Positions 24,410-32,874 of a DNA stretch of 47,644 nt are shown here, in pieces. Position 1 is the first letter of the stretch, and every line of letters begins with the position of its first letter. The DNA lies in contig JAGWWP010000013.1 of NCBI GenBank assembly GCA_018970325.1, positions 1-47,644 on the forward strand. Reading direction: 5' to 3'. The stretch comes from Cyanobacteria bacterium REEB446 (GTDB taxonomy: Bacteria; Cyanobacteriota; Vampirovibrionia; LMEP-6097). The position numbers were made by a program, and so were the translations under genes. Below the pieces are notes generated by a model. It was given only the letters and a program-made list of their open reading frames with translations. It had not been told where the DNA came from and searched no databases.

Positions 24410-24502
24410 AGTAAAATAGAGTATTCACTAAAACGCTTATTCTAACATCTATCCCTAGCTAATATAAATGATAATAAGGAGTTTTTAATATCTATAAAAA
24501 AC

Positions 24503-24530
24503 AAAAGCGGCCACGATCGTGGCCGCTTTT
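24503..24530 (-). terminator. Strong rho-independent terminator after the flagellar genes
   Basis: A perfect 28-base palindrome (half-site AAAAGCGGCCACGA) with a G/C-rich stem. On the minus strand it is followed by a T-rich run, as expected for ending the flagellar transcript 90 bases after its last stop codon. Its symmetry would let it work on both strands. Confidence 0.88.
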
Positions 24531-24619
24531 TGTACTTCTCCCTTTCCCAAAAAATTCATGTAACTGTAACTAATTCAAACTAGGTCAAGAAAAGAAGTAT
24601 AATTGAATCCCAGTAAGGA

Positions 24620-26119
24620 TTATATATTTAGTATCGATTGCAAGATTTCATCTGAAATACTTATGGTTCTTGCACTTGCCTGTAAGCCCCTTTGGTAAGC
24701 GATCATGTCGGAAAATTCTTCAGCAATATCAACGTTACCCATTTCTAAACTGCCAGAAATTATCCGCGTAGAGTCTACTACTGGGGCGGATTTATCACTC
24801 GGACCACCAAGCATCGCTAATGAAGCGACACCTGAGTTCGGTGATTCGGTGTACAGTGAAGAACCTTGTGCTACCAGACCGTCATAGTTTCTAAAGTTAG
24901 CGATAAGAACTCTACCAATGAGCATTCTTTCTGAATTATTACCGAATACTGATATAGAACCATCTCCACCAATTGATACATTGGCAACAGAATTTTCTAT
25001 ACTAGAATCGACAGTGTAAAAGAAAGGAGGAACTTTAATTGGATCAAAAAGTCTCTGCATATCTATAGTTTTCAGAGAAGGTACGTCATCTTCACCGATA
25101 GTAATATCAGTAGAGACCCTCATATTGCCTGCAGTTGGTATAGCTGGAGCACCGCCTGGAAAAGTTAAACCACTGCCAGCTGGAATGGCATTTTGATTAT
25201 AAGTGAAACCACTAAAAGCTTCTTCGAATCTAGTAACACCAGGCTTTAGTCTCAGTCTTAATTGAACTATATTTCCACTAGCTGCCTTTAACTCAAAAGT
25301 ATTAGTAGTAGTACTCAGAGGAACAGCAGGATCATACTCAAAGGAATACACTCCACCTGGAGGAACAGACGCACTTTCATCATATACTATATTGAAATTA
25401 CCAAAGGCATTCATCGTAAGAGACAAGGTACCAACACTTGTCATATTAATAGCTGCCGTGGGATTGGCTAGAGATCCTCTGACACTTAATTCAGCTACTT
25501 TGGTTTGGTCGAACTTGGGAGTGCCAGGCCCACTTATGGTTAGACCTGTTGGACCCGTAGGAGAAGTATGTGCAGGTGCATCACCAATGGCTGCACCAGG
25601 GTTAATCTCTTGATCTGTCCACCAAACTGCACTTGAATAGTTTTCTATAGTTTTAGCTTCACCCGTTTTATCGTTATAATATGTAGCTCCCATAACTTTC
25701 ATACCACCAGTGGTAACGAGGTTTCCAGCTGCGTCTAGTTTGAAATTACCGTTACGAGTATAAAGGCTGTTCCTTAAACCTTCACCAGGAGCGACGCCCG
25801 TGCTTACTACCATAAAACCATTACCATTGATAGCTAAGTTTAAGGGTTGACCAGTGTTTCTTATAGAACCTTGGTCAAAAATCGTTGTTACGGAAGCAAG
25901 GTCTACACCAGATCCTGCCGCGATTGGATTGGTACCACCACTCCTTGTGGAAGGGTTGCTACCCTGTTTTATAACAGTAGAAACTGACTCTTGAAAAGCA
26001 ACCTTGGTTTTTTTAAAAGCTATCGTATTTACGTTGGATAGATTATTTGCGACTACCGCTACAGCTTTTTGGCTTTCTGTAACGCCTTTTGAGCCTATGA
26101 AAAGTGAACTAATGGGCAT
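24620..26119 (-). CDS. flgE: Flagellar hook protein FlgE-like
   Basis: 499 residues. The N-terminus has the rod/hook signature (V-A-N-N-L-S-N-V-N-T-I-A-F-K-K), then A-I-N-G-N-G-F-M-V-V. The C-terminus ends in the paired segment G-N-V-D-I-A-E-E-F-S-D-M-I-A-Y-Q-R-G-L-Q-A-S. These N- and C-terminal helices form the D0 core of axial flagellar proteins. The large variable centre (residues 150-400, Pro/Gly/Thr-rich) fits hook protein better than rod protein FlgG. GGAG precedes the ATG. Second gene of a two-gene unit, ended by the strong terminator. No flgD or other flagellar genes are adjacent. Confidence 0.85.
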   Translation of the reverse strand: MPISSLFIGSKGVTESQKAVAVVANNLSNVNTIAFKKTKVAFQESVSTVIKQGSNPSTRSGGTNPIAAGSGVDLASVTTIFDQGSIRNTGQPLNLAINGNGFMVVSTGVAPGEGLRNSLYTRNGNFKLDAAGNLVTTGGMKVMGATYYNDKTGEAKTIENYSSAVWWTDQEINPGAAIGDAPAHTSPTGPTGLTISGPGTPKFDQTKVAELSVRGSLANPTAAINMTSVGTLSLTMNAFGNFNIVYDESASVPPGGVYSFEYDPAVPLSTTTNTFELKAASGNIVQLRLRLKPGVTRFEEAFSGFTYNQNAIPAGSGLTFPGGAPAIPTAGNMRVSTDITIGEDDVPSLKTIDMQRLFDPIKVPPFFYTVDSSIENSVANVSIGGDGSISVFGNNSERMLIGRVLIANFRNYDGLVAQGSSLYTESPNSGVASLAMLGGPSDKSAPVVDSTRIISGSLEMGNVDIAEEFSDMIAYQRGLQASARTISISDEILQSILNI

Positions 26120-26136
26120 TTACTGTATCTCCTTAC

Positions 26137-26904
26137 CTATCTAACTAAACCTATTGTTGTACTAAGCATATCGTCATTCGTTGTTGTAGCTTTAGACACT
26201 GCTTGGTAAGCTCTTTGTAGAGCCATTAAATCTACTAATTCATTAGAAAGATCTACATTGCTTCTTTCTAATGCTCCACCTGAAATTCTTGTCGAGGAAG
26301 TCGCTGTTCCGGCCTGTAATGCTGATGAAAAATTCGCCAATCCAGAAGATCCAGTTTCTATAAATAGGTTAGAACCTACATTAACTAGACCTTCTGGGTT
26401 ATTGAAACTAGCAAGTTGAATCTGATCCAGAAATACTGGATCTTGATTGTCATAACTCACTTGTATTTCCCCTGCCGGACTTACTGAAAAATCCGACATA
26501 TTTTCAGGGAACGTAATTCTCCCCCCGCCTGAGGACATTACATAATTGCCATTAGCGTCGACTAAATTTGACTGAGAATCTATATTAAAATTACCTGTTC
26601 TACTGTAATACAAGTCACCAGCAGCGTTCTGAAGTACAAAGAATCCTGAACCAGAGAGAGCCATATTGGCATTGTTTTCAGTGAACTCTAAGCCTCCTGG
26701 AGTGAAATTAGTACCAGTGGATACTAAGTAAGAACCAGACTCTGAAGAGCCGCCCACTGCATTACTACGAACATTTTCGAAGTTTAAAAGTCTTTCTTTA
26801 AAACCGTGAGTGCTAACGTTAGAGATGTTGTCAGAGACTACTGATAAGCCGTCTTGTATATTACTTAATGATGAACCTGTGAATCTAAGTGTACTAAGTG
26901 ACAT
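26137..26904 (-). CDS. Flagellar rod/hook family protein (FlgF/FlgG/FlgE class)
   Basis: 255 residues from the ATG at 26904, preceded by AGAGGTAG, a far better ribosome site than that of an in-frame ATG at 26925. N-terminal V-S-D-N-I-S-N-V-S-T-H-G-F-K-E, middle L-S-G-S-G-F-F-V-L, and C-terminal S-N-V-D-L-S-N-E-L-V-D-L-M-A-L-Q-R-A-Y-Q-A. It is about the length of FlgF or FlgG and much shorter than its neighbour, so it is probably a rod protein, but the exact member cannot be fixed by eye. It lies 17 bases upstream of the FlgE-like gene. Confidence 0.82.
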   Translation of the reverse strand: MSLSTLRFTGSSLSNIQDGLSVVSDNISNVSTHGFKERLLNFENVRSNAVGGSSESGSYLVSTGTNFTPGGLEFTENNANMALSGSGFFVLQNAAGDLYYSRTGNFNIDSQSNLVDANGNYVMSSGGGRITFPENMSDFSVSPAGEIQVSYDNQDPVFLDQIQLASFNNPEGLVNVGSNLFIETGSSGLANFSSALQAGTATSSTRISGGALERSNVDLSNELVDLMALQRAYQAVSKATTTNDDMLSTTIGLVR

Positions 26905-27016
26905 AAATCTACCTCTTAGATTCATATATTCGCTAAAACTTAGTTTTTCGAACTGATCATTTAGCTTATTTAGATTTATCTGTATGCCCCATTTAATGGG
27001 AAATTAAGACCTAGAC

Positions 27017-27919
27017 TTAATGCAATAGGCTTAGTAAGGATTGTTTAGTTATCTTAAATTTAGCTTCAGGATTATGATTATAATCATAATTTAAGAGACT
27101 AGAAAACCACTGTCCATATAGGGGATTTGGCAGCATGATAAATTTATCACCATAATCTTTATAGTTTTTAGTAACGAGTTCATCTCTATGTTTAGAAGTA
27201 GGTTTTTTATCGAATAATTCGTTAAAGTCTATTAAGTTATCACCGATGAGGAGGATTATCTCAAAACCTTGACGCACGACTTCTCTGCGAGTTTCTTTAC
27301 TATCAATTTCATTTTTTAACAGTAAATGATCTCTAGTAATGGGTAAGCCCAGTGCTGCGATATTATCAAAAGTAGCATCAATACTTTTTTCAGAGCGATT
27401 ACTTATATAAAATATTTCTACATTACGGCTTTTAGCATAATCTAAAAACTCTTTTGTGCCAGGTATGGCTTCTGCTGCACGATGCTCAACCCAGTTCTCC
27501 CAGCTTTCTTCAGAGTACTCATTACCTTCTAGGTAGAGAGTGAGGTAGTAAGGGAGATTACTTAAAACCGTTTCATCAAGATCTAATACTATAGCTGGTT
27601 TTTTAGCTCTTCGAGAGCTGAGTCTTTGATCTAATCTTAGTCTTGCAAGATTATAAGCTTGATAACAAAGAGCTTTATATTCAGCAGAATTAGCTACCCA
27701 AAGTAAAGCATAATCGATATGCGTAAAACCTTTCTCACGTTTGACTTTAGTGATAGAGTCTACTGTTTTTTGTAAAATTTCAATATAAGGATCTATAGCT
27801 TGAAAATTATTCTTTTTAGTAAATTCTAAAACTGGCTTCTGGAAATAGATATCACAGCTAGAGCAGCTTACTGCGATAAGCAGCAGTATTGGAAGAATAG
27901 GTTTGATTTTGAATTTCAT
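27017..27919 (-). CDS. HAD-family acid phosphatase, lipoprotein e(P4)/class C type
   Basis: 300 residues. Lipoprotein signal ending near residue 20 (I-A-V-S-C-S-S-C), so it is probably anchored to a membrane. The HAD motif D-L-D-E-T-V-L-S-N at 112-120 holds the nucleophilic Asp. I-S-N-R-S follows, and I-G-D-N-L-I-D-F-N carries the late Mg-binding Asp. Members hydrolyse phosphomonoesters, including nucleotides such as NMN, in the periplasm or at the surface. Single gene with a TATAAT 11 bases before the ATG. Confidence 0.88.
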   Translation of the reverse strand: MKFKIKPILPILLLIAVSCSSCDIYFQKPVLEFTKKNNFQAIDPYIEILQKTVDSITKVKREKGFTHIDYALLWVANSAEYKALCYQAYNLARLRLDQRLSSRRAKKPAIVLDLDETVLSNLPYYLTLYLEGNEYSEESWENWVEHRAAEAIPGTKEFLDYAKSRNVEIFYISNRSEKSIDATFDNIAALGLPITRDHLLLKNEIDSKETRREVVRQGFEIILLIGDNLIDFNELFDKKPTSKHRDELVTKNYKDYGDKFIMLPNPLYGQWFSSLLNYDYNHNPEAKFKITKQSLLSLLH

Positions 27920-27930
27920 ACGCTGAATTG

Positions 27931-27936
27931 ATTATA
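27931..27936 (-). promoter_or_regulatory. -10 box of the acid phosphatase gene
   Basis: Perfect TATAAT on the minus strand, 11 bases before the ATG at 27919, with no Shine-Dalgarno. Confidence 0.4.
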
Positions 27937-27995
27937 AAGCTTTATTTGTATTGTGGTTAGTGCTGTAAGTGAAGGGAGGAGGGAATTTTTCTAGG

Positions 27996-28001
27996 TATAA
28001 T
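27996..28001 (+). promoter_or_regulatory. -10 box of the DUF262 pseudogene
   Basis: Perfect TATAAT, seven bases before the ATG at 28009. Confidence 0.4.
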
Positions 28002-28008
28002 TATCAGC

Positions 28009-29103
28009 ATGTCTAAGAAAAATATTTCAGTTGAAATAACAGACTCGCGGAAAGATAAAGCAGAGTCTCAGATTGAGCGAGAGCAAGTTTTTGTTGATTA
28101 TGATACTAAAGAATACCCAGTAGAAACCGTAGTGGATAAATATTTAAAGGGTTTAGATGAAGATAAAAATGAATTATTCGTGCCAGATTATCAAAGATAT
28201 TTTAGCTGGGATGAGAAACGACAATCTAAATTTATTGAATCAATCTTAATAGGTTTGCCTATACCATCTATTTTTGTCGCTGATATAAAAAACAAGGATG
28301 CAAGACTAGAAATAGTAGATGGCTCTCAAAGAATCAGGACTTTAGCTGCCTTTATGAAAAATGAACTTAAGCTGGTGAGTTTAAAAAAGTTAACAGAGCT
28401 AAATGGTTTTCACTACAGTGATTTACCTCTTGCTAGACAAAGATGATTTAATAGAAAGACTTTAAGAGTGATAGAGCTTACAGAAAAAGCTAATGAGGAA
28501 GTACGCAGGGATATATTTGAGAGAATTAATACAGGTAGTCTTGAATTAGAGGCAATGGAAAAGAGAAGAGGGATTCAACCTGGCCCATTTACTGATTTTC
28601 TTTCTGAATGTGCTGGAATACCTTTATTTAAAGATCTTGCTCCCCTCCCAGAAGTCTCAGAAAATAGGCGTGATAGAGAAGAATTGGTTCTAAGGTTTTT
28701 TGCATATCTAAATAAGCATCAAAAGTTTCAAAATCGAGTCAGTGATTTTCTTGATGAATATCTTGATGAGACCCAAAAGACATTTAATCAGAAGTGTGCT
28801 AAAAGTATGCGAAAAGAATTTGAGCTTGTTTTAAAATTTGTTCAAGACTACTTCCCGTATGGGTTTAAAAGGCATTTAAGAGATAAACTCACTCCACGAG
28901 TACGCTTTGAAGCTATTGCTGTAGGTGTCGCTTTAGCTCTGCGAGAAAATAATCATTTAGTTCCAGATAAAAATAGTATTCAAACATGGCTTAATTCATC
29001 TGAATTTAAGAAACACACCACGTCTGATGCGAGTAATAGTAGACCTAAGCTTCTTGGCAGAATAGAATTTGTCAGAGACGAATTATTAAACAGCGCTATT
29101 TAA
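28009..29103 (+). pseudogene. DUF262 (ParB/Srx-like nuclease fold) protein with an internal TGA
   Basis: The first 145 codons contain the DUF262 features Y-F-S-W-D-E-K-R-Q-S-K-F-I-E-S-I-L-I-G-L-P-I-P-S and D-G-S-Q-R near residue 104, the variant of the D-G-Q-Q-R motif that marks the nuclease-like fold. A TGA at 28444-28446 interrupts the frame after L-A-R-Q-R. The same frame then continues F-N-R-K-T-L-R-V-I-E-L-T-E to a TAA at 29101, so a single nonsense change broke a gene of about 364 codons. TGA is a true stop elsewhere here. Such proteins act in restriction or phage-defence systems (GmrSD-like and others). First gene of the cassette. Confidence 0.88.
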
Positions 29104-29112
29104 AGTGACTAT

Positions 29113-29663
29113 ATGTTTGAAGCAAGAAAGATTTTTAATGAGCGAAAAGAAGAGATAGATGAATTCTTTATAATCTAGTTGAAAGTACTCTTACTCAGGC
29201 TATTACAGCTATTTATGATGATTTTGATGAAAAAAATATTGAATACCTCTCTATAAAAGAGACTTTACAAAAACGTGTTATTAGGAATCTTATTAATAAA
29301 CGAGATAGGTTAGATAGATTATTAGATGATATTTTTATGTCTAAAGTAAATCTTTTAGTGTCAAGCTTTGATGAAAAGACACTTTTCTCTGGTAATGTTG
29401 ATGCTAAAAGAATACGTGAGATCTCCCAGGACTATGGATTCTCTTTAAAAAATATAAGTAAGAGAGCGAAGGGTGGTAAAGATTTGCTCACTATTAAAAC
29501 CAATAGAAATGATCTTGCACACGGTACGAAATCTTTTTCTGAAATCGGGCGTAATTACACGGTTACAGAGTTACAGGAGATGAAAGAAGCTGCTTTTGCG
29601 TATTTAGATAGTATTTTAAAAAATATAGAAAGTTATATTCAGAAACAAGAATACTTAATATGA
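29113..29663 (+). pseudogene. MAE_28990-type HEPN protein, internally deleted and frameshifted
   Basis: A start at 29113 gives M-F-E-A-R-K-I-F-N-E-R-K-E-E-I-D-E-F-F, then a stop at 29176. The rest of the family sequence resumes in another frame from 29169 (Y-N-L-V-E-S-T-L-T-Q-A-I-T-A-I-Y-D-D) and runs to 29663. From remembered family length about 40-50 residues are missing at the junction, so a deletion caused the shift. The HEPN ribonuclease motif R-N-D-L-A-H survives in the 3' part. In cyanobacteria such HEPN genes lie with DUF262 and DNA methyltransferase genes. It overlaps the end of the convergent methyltransferase by 25 bases. Confidence 0.78.
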
Positions 29664-30679
29664 TCTTTTATTGTACGGCCGATTGCCTCGGCAAGCTTGA
29701 TAGGGACTGCATTACCTATAAGTCTTCCAATTATAGTACACTTAGGTTTTTCTGTATTCTTAATGAAGTGATAATCCTTAGGGAAAGTTTGTAATATGGC
29801 AGCTTCTCTAAGTGAAATAGCTCTATCTTGTTCTGGGTGACCAAAGCGACCATTACCAAAACCGTAACATTGAGTAGTTATAGTGGGAGCTAAATCATCC
29901 CACGCCATTCTTCCATAGACAGAAGCAAAAGTTTTACCAGTCTCTTTTTTATGGCAATCTGCAATTAAGCTTGGATCCCATTCCTTCCAAGATCCTCCTG
30001 GATTAGAAGCTTTTATTCTTTTTAAATTTAAAGGAGAAAGCTTTGCTGCAATATGAAGAGGATCTACTTTAGAGTAGGAACCTGCCTGAAGTGGCTCTAG
30101 ATCTTCGATATTTTCACGCACTGTGAGCTTTAAATTTTTGTGAGGTTTTTTAAGTGGTCCTATTTGACCGAATTGGGAAGCGAGTAAAACTAATCTTTTG
30201 CGAGTTTGAGGAACCCCGTATTCTGAACAATTCACTTCTTGATACCAGATGGCATAACCTAATCGACTTAAGCCTTTAAGAAATTCTTTGAAAACCTTAT
30301 GCTTAACTAATTGTGGTACATTTTCCATTGAGATTATATCTGGCAGTGACTCGGAAGCCAATCTCAGAAAAGATCTTAGTAGTATCCATTTTTCATCAGT
30401 GCCTTTAAGTTTAGAATAAGTTGAAAAAGGTTGACACGGAGCACATCCAGTAAGGATCTTAATGTCTGAGCCTTTATAAAGTCTTTTTAGATCTTTTCCA
30501 GATAAGTCTTTTACATCAGCATGAATAAACTGAGATTTATTATTCTTTTCATAAGGATATTTACAGGCAGCATCAATATCAAAACCAGCGGCTACTTTTA
30601 AGCCTGCTTTTTGCAAGCCATAAGTCAAGCCACCAGCACCACAAAACAAATCGATCGCAGTTATTTTTTTCTTGGTCAT
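29639..30679 (-). CDS. DNA (cytosine-5) methyltransferase
   Basis: 346 residues, intact. Motif I D-L-F-C-G-A-G-G-L at 10-18, motif IV G-C-A-P-C-Q-P-F-S with catalytic Cys82, motif VI E-N-V at 119-121, motif VIII Q-T-R-K-R-L-V, and motif X G-R-L-I-G-N-A-V-P near the end, with the target-recognition region between VIII and IX. It methylates cytosine in a specific DNA site that cannot be read from sequence. Convergent to the two broken genes, it is the surviving modification part of a restriction or defence cassette and is now probably an orphan methyltransferase. Confidence 0.94.
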   Translation of the reverse strand: MTKKKITAIDLFCGAGGLTYGLQKAGLKVAAGFDIDAACKYPYEKNNKSQFIHADVKDLSGKDLKRLYKGSDIKILTGCAPCQPFSTYSKLKGTDEKWILLRSFLRLASESLPDIISMENVPQLVKHKVFKEFLKGLSRLGYAIWYQEVNCSEYGVPQTRKRLVLLASQFGQIGPLKKPHKNLKLTVRENIEDLEPLQAGSYSKVDPLHIAAKLSPLNLKRIKASNPGGSWKEWDPSLIADCHKKETGKTFASVYGRMAWDDLAPTITTQCYGFGNGRFGHPEQDRAISLREAAILQTFPKDYHFIKNTEKPKCTIIGRLIGNAVPIKLAEAIGRTIKDHIKYSCF

Positions 30680-30711
30680 TGATAAGTTGATAATTTCTAG
30701 GACTATTGTTA

Positions 30712-30748
30712 CTAGTATTTAAGATATCATAGATATCTTAAATACTAG
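30712..30748. repeat. Perfect 37-base palindrome
   Basis: Arms of 17 bases (CTAGTATTTAAGATATC and its exact complement) around a 3-base loop. It lies between the methyltransferase start and the 99-bp repeats. There is no T-run on either side, so a terminator role is doubtful; it may be a recombination or island boundary site, or a binding site. Confidence 0.85.
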
Positions 30749-30751
30749 GGA

Positions 30752-30949
30752 GGCGGCACCCCGCGACTCTAGGAGTCGCATTAAAAGGATGTGAACTGGC
30801 TCCAGTTCGGATCTGGGTGAGACCAAGTAATGAGCAATAAATATAATGGAGGCGGCACCCCGCGACTCTAGGAGTCGCATTAAAAGGATGTGAACTGGCT
30901 CCAGTTCGGATCTGGGTGAGACCAAGTAATGAGCAATAAATATAATGGA
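30752..30949 (-). repeat. Two tandem 99-bp repeats carrying the tRNA-Cys 3' end
   Basis: The phrase GGCGGCACCC recurs at 30752, 30851 and 30950 (the tRNA itself), a constant 99-base period. On the tRNA strand each unit ends with the last 14 bases of the tRNA, GGGTGCCGCCTCCA (in the outermost unit the last base differs). Each unit also holds two perfect hairpins, GCGACTC-TAG-GAGTCGC and GAACTGGCTCCAGTTC. This looks like repeated insertion or duplication at the tRNA 3' end, as at integrase attachment sites. Confidence 0.9.
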
Positions 30950-31019
30950 GGCGGCACCCAGATTCGAACTGGGGGTAAAGGTGTTGCAGACCTCTGCCTT
31001 ACCACTTGGCTATGCCGCC
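30946..31019 (-). tRNA. trnC: tRNA-Cys (anticodon GCA)
   Basis: On the minus strand it begins GGCGGCATAGCCAAGTGG and ends with TGCCGCC, discriminator T and an encoded CCA. The seven-base acceptor stem pairs perfectly, the T arm is CCCAG-TTCGAAT-CTGGG, and the anticodon loop carries GCA. A T at position 73 is typical for tRNA-Cys. 74 bases including CCA. Its 3' end is copied in the adjoining repeats. Confidence 0.96.
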
Positions 31020-31130
31020 GTGAAACGATTTTTAATTTTATCGTATTTTAGGTCTTAGCTGCCCCATAAAAGCTAAAATTTAAGGAAACGATAGGATAAA
31101 CTTTTATCGTAACTTATGTAATTACCGAGT

Positions 31131-31592
31131 ATGGAAAATCCTAATCCTTATAATCTTCCACCAAATCTATTGAAACGATTTGAGCAATTTAAGAAGATTG
31201 ATGATAAAACGAAGATGTTTGAAAGAGTAATAGCTTTAGGGAAGAGGCTCCCTGCGTTTGATTTAAGTTTGAAGACAGAGGAGAATCAAGTTAAAGGCTG
31301 CGTTTCTTTAACCTATATTGCAGCCAAGCTTGAAGATGATAAAGTTTATTACACTGGTGAATCCAATTCGCATTTAGTGCAAGGTTTGTTAGCCTTATTA
31401 ATAGAGGGCTTTAGTGGTTTAAGTCCGAGTGAAATATTACTTATAGATATTAAATTTATTGAAGATATGGGGCTTAGTCAGACGCTAACAGCTTCTCGTG
31501 CAAATGGTTTTGTGAATACTTATAATATGATGCAGAATTATGCAAGGGAGATGCTTCTAGAGTTCAGTCCAAATGAATCTTTAAAGAGTTAG
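31131..31592 (+). CDS. sufE: Cysteine desulfuration protein SufE
   Basis: 153 residues. Accepts persulfide sulfur from the SufS cysteine desulfurase and passes it to iron-sulfur cluster assembly. The active Cys sits in Q-V-K-G-C-V-S at about residue 61. The family core follows (F-S-G-L-S-P-S-E-I-L and the C-terminal S-R-A-N-G-F-V-N-T-Y). No sufS or sufBCD is nearby. It lies 10 bases upstream of lpxB, so the two are co-transcribed. Confidence 0.93.
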   Translation: MENPNPYNLPPNLLKRFEQFKKIDDKTKMFERVIALGKRLPAFDLSLKTEENQVKGCVSLTYIAAKLEDDKVYYTGESNSHLVQGLLALLIEGFSGLSPSEILLIDIKFIEDMGLSQTLTASRANGFVNTYNMMQNYAREMLLEFSPNESLKS

Positions 31593-31602
31593 GGTTAATA
31601 AA

Positions 31603-32874
31603 ATGTCAAAACCTCTTTCTATTTTTGCAATATGCGGTGAATTTAGTGGTGAAAACCACTTAGCTAGAGTGGTCTCTAAGCTTAAAGAATTCTCTGATGA
31701 CGTTCAAATAACAGGTATGGGTTCATCGCTTACTGAAAAAGCGGGCATGGAGAATTTTATTAATTACAAGGATTATTCATTTGCTGGAGTGGTAGATGTA
31801 GTTATAAATTTAACTAAAATATTTAAATTAAAGAAAACTATTTTGGAGAAAATCATCGCTTTAAAGCCAGATATAGTCCTGATGGTAGATTATGCAGGCT
31901 TTAATATGCAGATAGCCAAAGGGATTCGTGCTGCTCAGCTTAAAGATTCTTCTTTGCAAAATATAAAGCTAGTACAGTATATTGCACCACAGTTATGGGC
32001 CTCAAGACCACATCGTATTAAAAATATAAAGAAGAATATAGACCTTGTCTTATATACTTTGCCCTTTGAAAAAGAGATTTATGAATCGGTTCAGCAGCCC
32101 GCGATTTATGTCGGCAACCCTGTTTTAGAATCTTTAATTGAAGAATCGACAGCAGAATGTAAGGCTGAAATTATAGATTACTTAAATTTACAGAACGCGA
32201 ATGACCGCAGTGTACTCAATGTACATGAGGATCATGAGGACAACGAAAACGCAGAAAATGGAGTTCCGCTACACGCCCCTCAGATTATTGGAATATTTCC
32301 GGGTAGTAGGGGCTTTGAAGTGAGTTATACTCTACCTATTTTTATAGAAACAGCTAAAATATTACGTTTTAGCTATCCTGATTTGAAGTTTATTATCGCT
32401 CGGGCTCCGACTATCAGCCAAGAAAAATTAATTCAATATGGTTTAAAAGATGTCGAGCACTTTGTTAAAGTTATAGACTCAGAAAGCATTTCAAATGCAA
32501 ATCAAAAACTTCTTAAAGCTGCTGATTATTTATGGCTCTGCTCTGGTACAGTCACTCTTGAAGCTACTTTATATGAGAAGCCATATTTTCTTACTTATAA
32601 AGCAAATCCTATCAATTTTATGCTTTATAAAATTCTTCGTATTATTGATATGGCTGGCTTAGCCAATATTATTGCTGGTAAGTTTATCGTTAAAGAGTTT
32701 CTACAAAAGGATGCTAAGGTAGAAAATTTTCTTGAGGAAACTTTAATGACTTTAGAGAATGATAAATATAGAGATGATTTAATTAAAGAGTTTCGAATAG
32801 TGAAAGAGAAACTCGGTGACTATAAGAGTTCTGAACTAGTCGCTAGAAAGTTAATTTCTCTCGCTTCAGCATAA
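31603..32874 (+). CDS. lpxB: Lipid-A-disaccharide synthase
   Basis: 423 residues. Joins UDP-diacylglucosamine and lipid X to form the lipid A disaccharide at the inner membrane. G-E-F-S-G-E-N-H near the start is the counterpart of the family G-E-x-S-G-D. M-V-D-Y-A-G-F-N follows, then Y-I-A-P-Q-L-W-A-S-R and F-P-G-S-R-G-F-E. About 28 extra residues (N-D-R-S-V-L-N-V-H-E-D-H-E-D-N-E-N-A-E-N) precede the F-P-G-S-R strand and contain a mini-repeat half. It converges on lptA with a 32-base overlap of the two coding ends. Confidence 0.93.
   Translation: MSKPLSIFAICGEFSGENHLARVVSKLKEFSDDVQITGMGSSLTEKAGMENFINYKDYSFAGVVDVVINLTKIFKLKKTILEKIIALKPDIVLMVDYAGFNMQIAKGIRAAQLKDSSLQNIKLVQYIAPQLWASRPHRIKNIKKNIDLVLYTLPFEKEIYESVQQPAIYVGNPVLESLIEESTAECKAEIIDYLNLQNANDRSVLNVHEDHEDNENAENGVPLHAPQIIGIFPGSRGFEVSYTLPIFIETAKILRFSYPDLKFIIARAPTISQEKLIQYGLKDVEHFVKVIDSESISNANQKLLKAADYLWLCSGTVTLEATLYEKPYFLTYKANPINFMLYKILRIIDMAGLANIIAGKFIVKEFLQKDAKVENFLEETLMTLENDKYRDDLIKEFRIVKEKLGDYKSSELVARKLISLASA
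32236..32257 (+). repeat. Mini-repeat copy D (half copy), inside lpxB
   Basis: The core ACAACGAAAACGCAGAAA matches the 5' half of the repeat as read on the minus strand at 18390-18435. It encodes E-D-N-E-N-A-E in frame and then diverges. It lies in an LpxB-specific loop. Confidence 0.5.

Noticed and set aside
28444-28446. In-frame TGA in the DUF262 gene as evidence for recoding of TGA
   Set aside because: TGA is used as a normal stop in cytochrome b number 1 (13835-13837) and in the MshEN-like gene (19432-19434), and the neighbouring HEPN gene is clearly broken too, so a nonsense mutation is the better explanation.
30719-30925. Open frame of 68 codons on the minus strand with an internal peptide repeat
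   Set aside because: The peptide repeat is just the translation of the 99-bp tandem units beside tRNA-Cys; there is no ribosome site and no protein-like composition.
30752-30949. The 99-bp tandem repeats as a CRISPR array or as extra tRNA genes
   Set aside because: Whole units repeat without variable spacers, and they contain only the tRNA 3' end with hairpins that do not form a cloverleaf.
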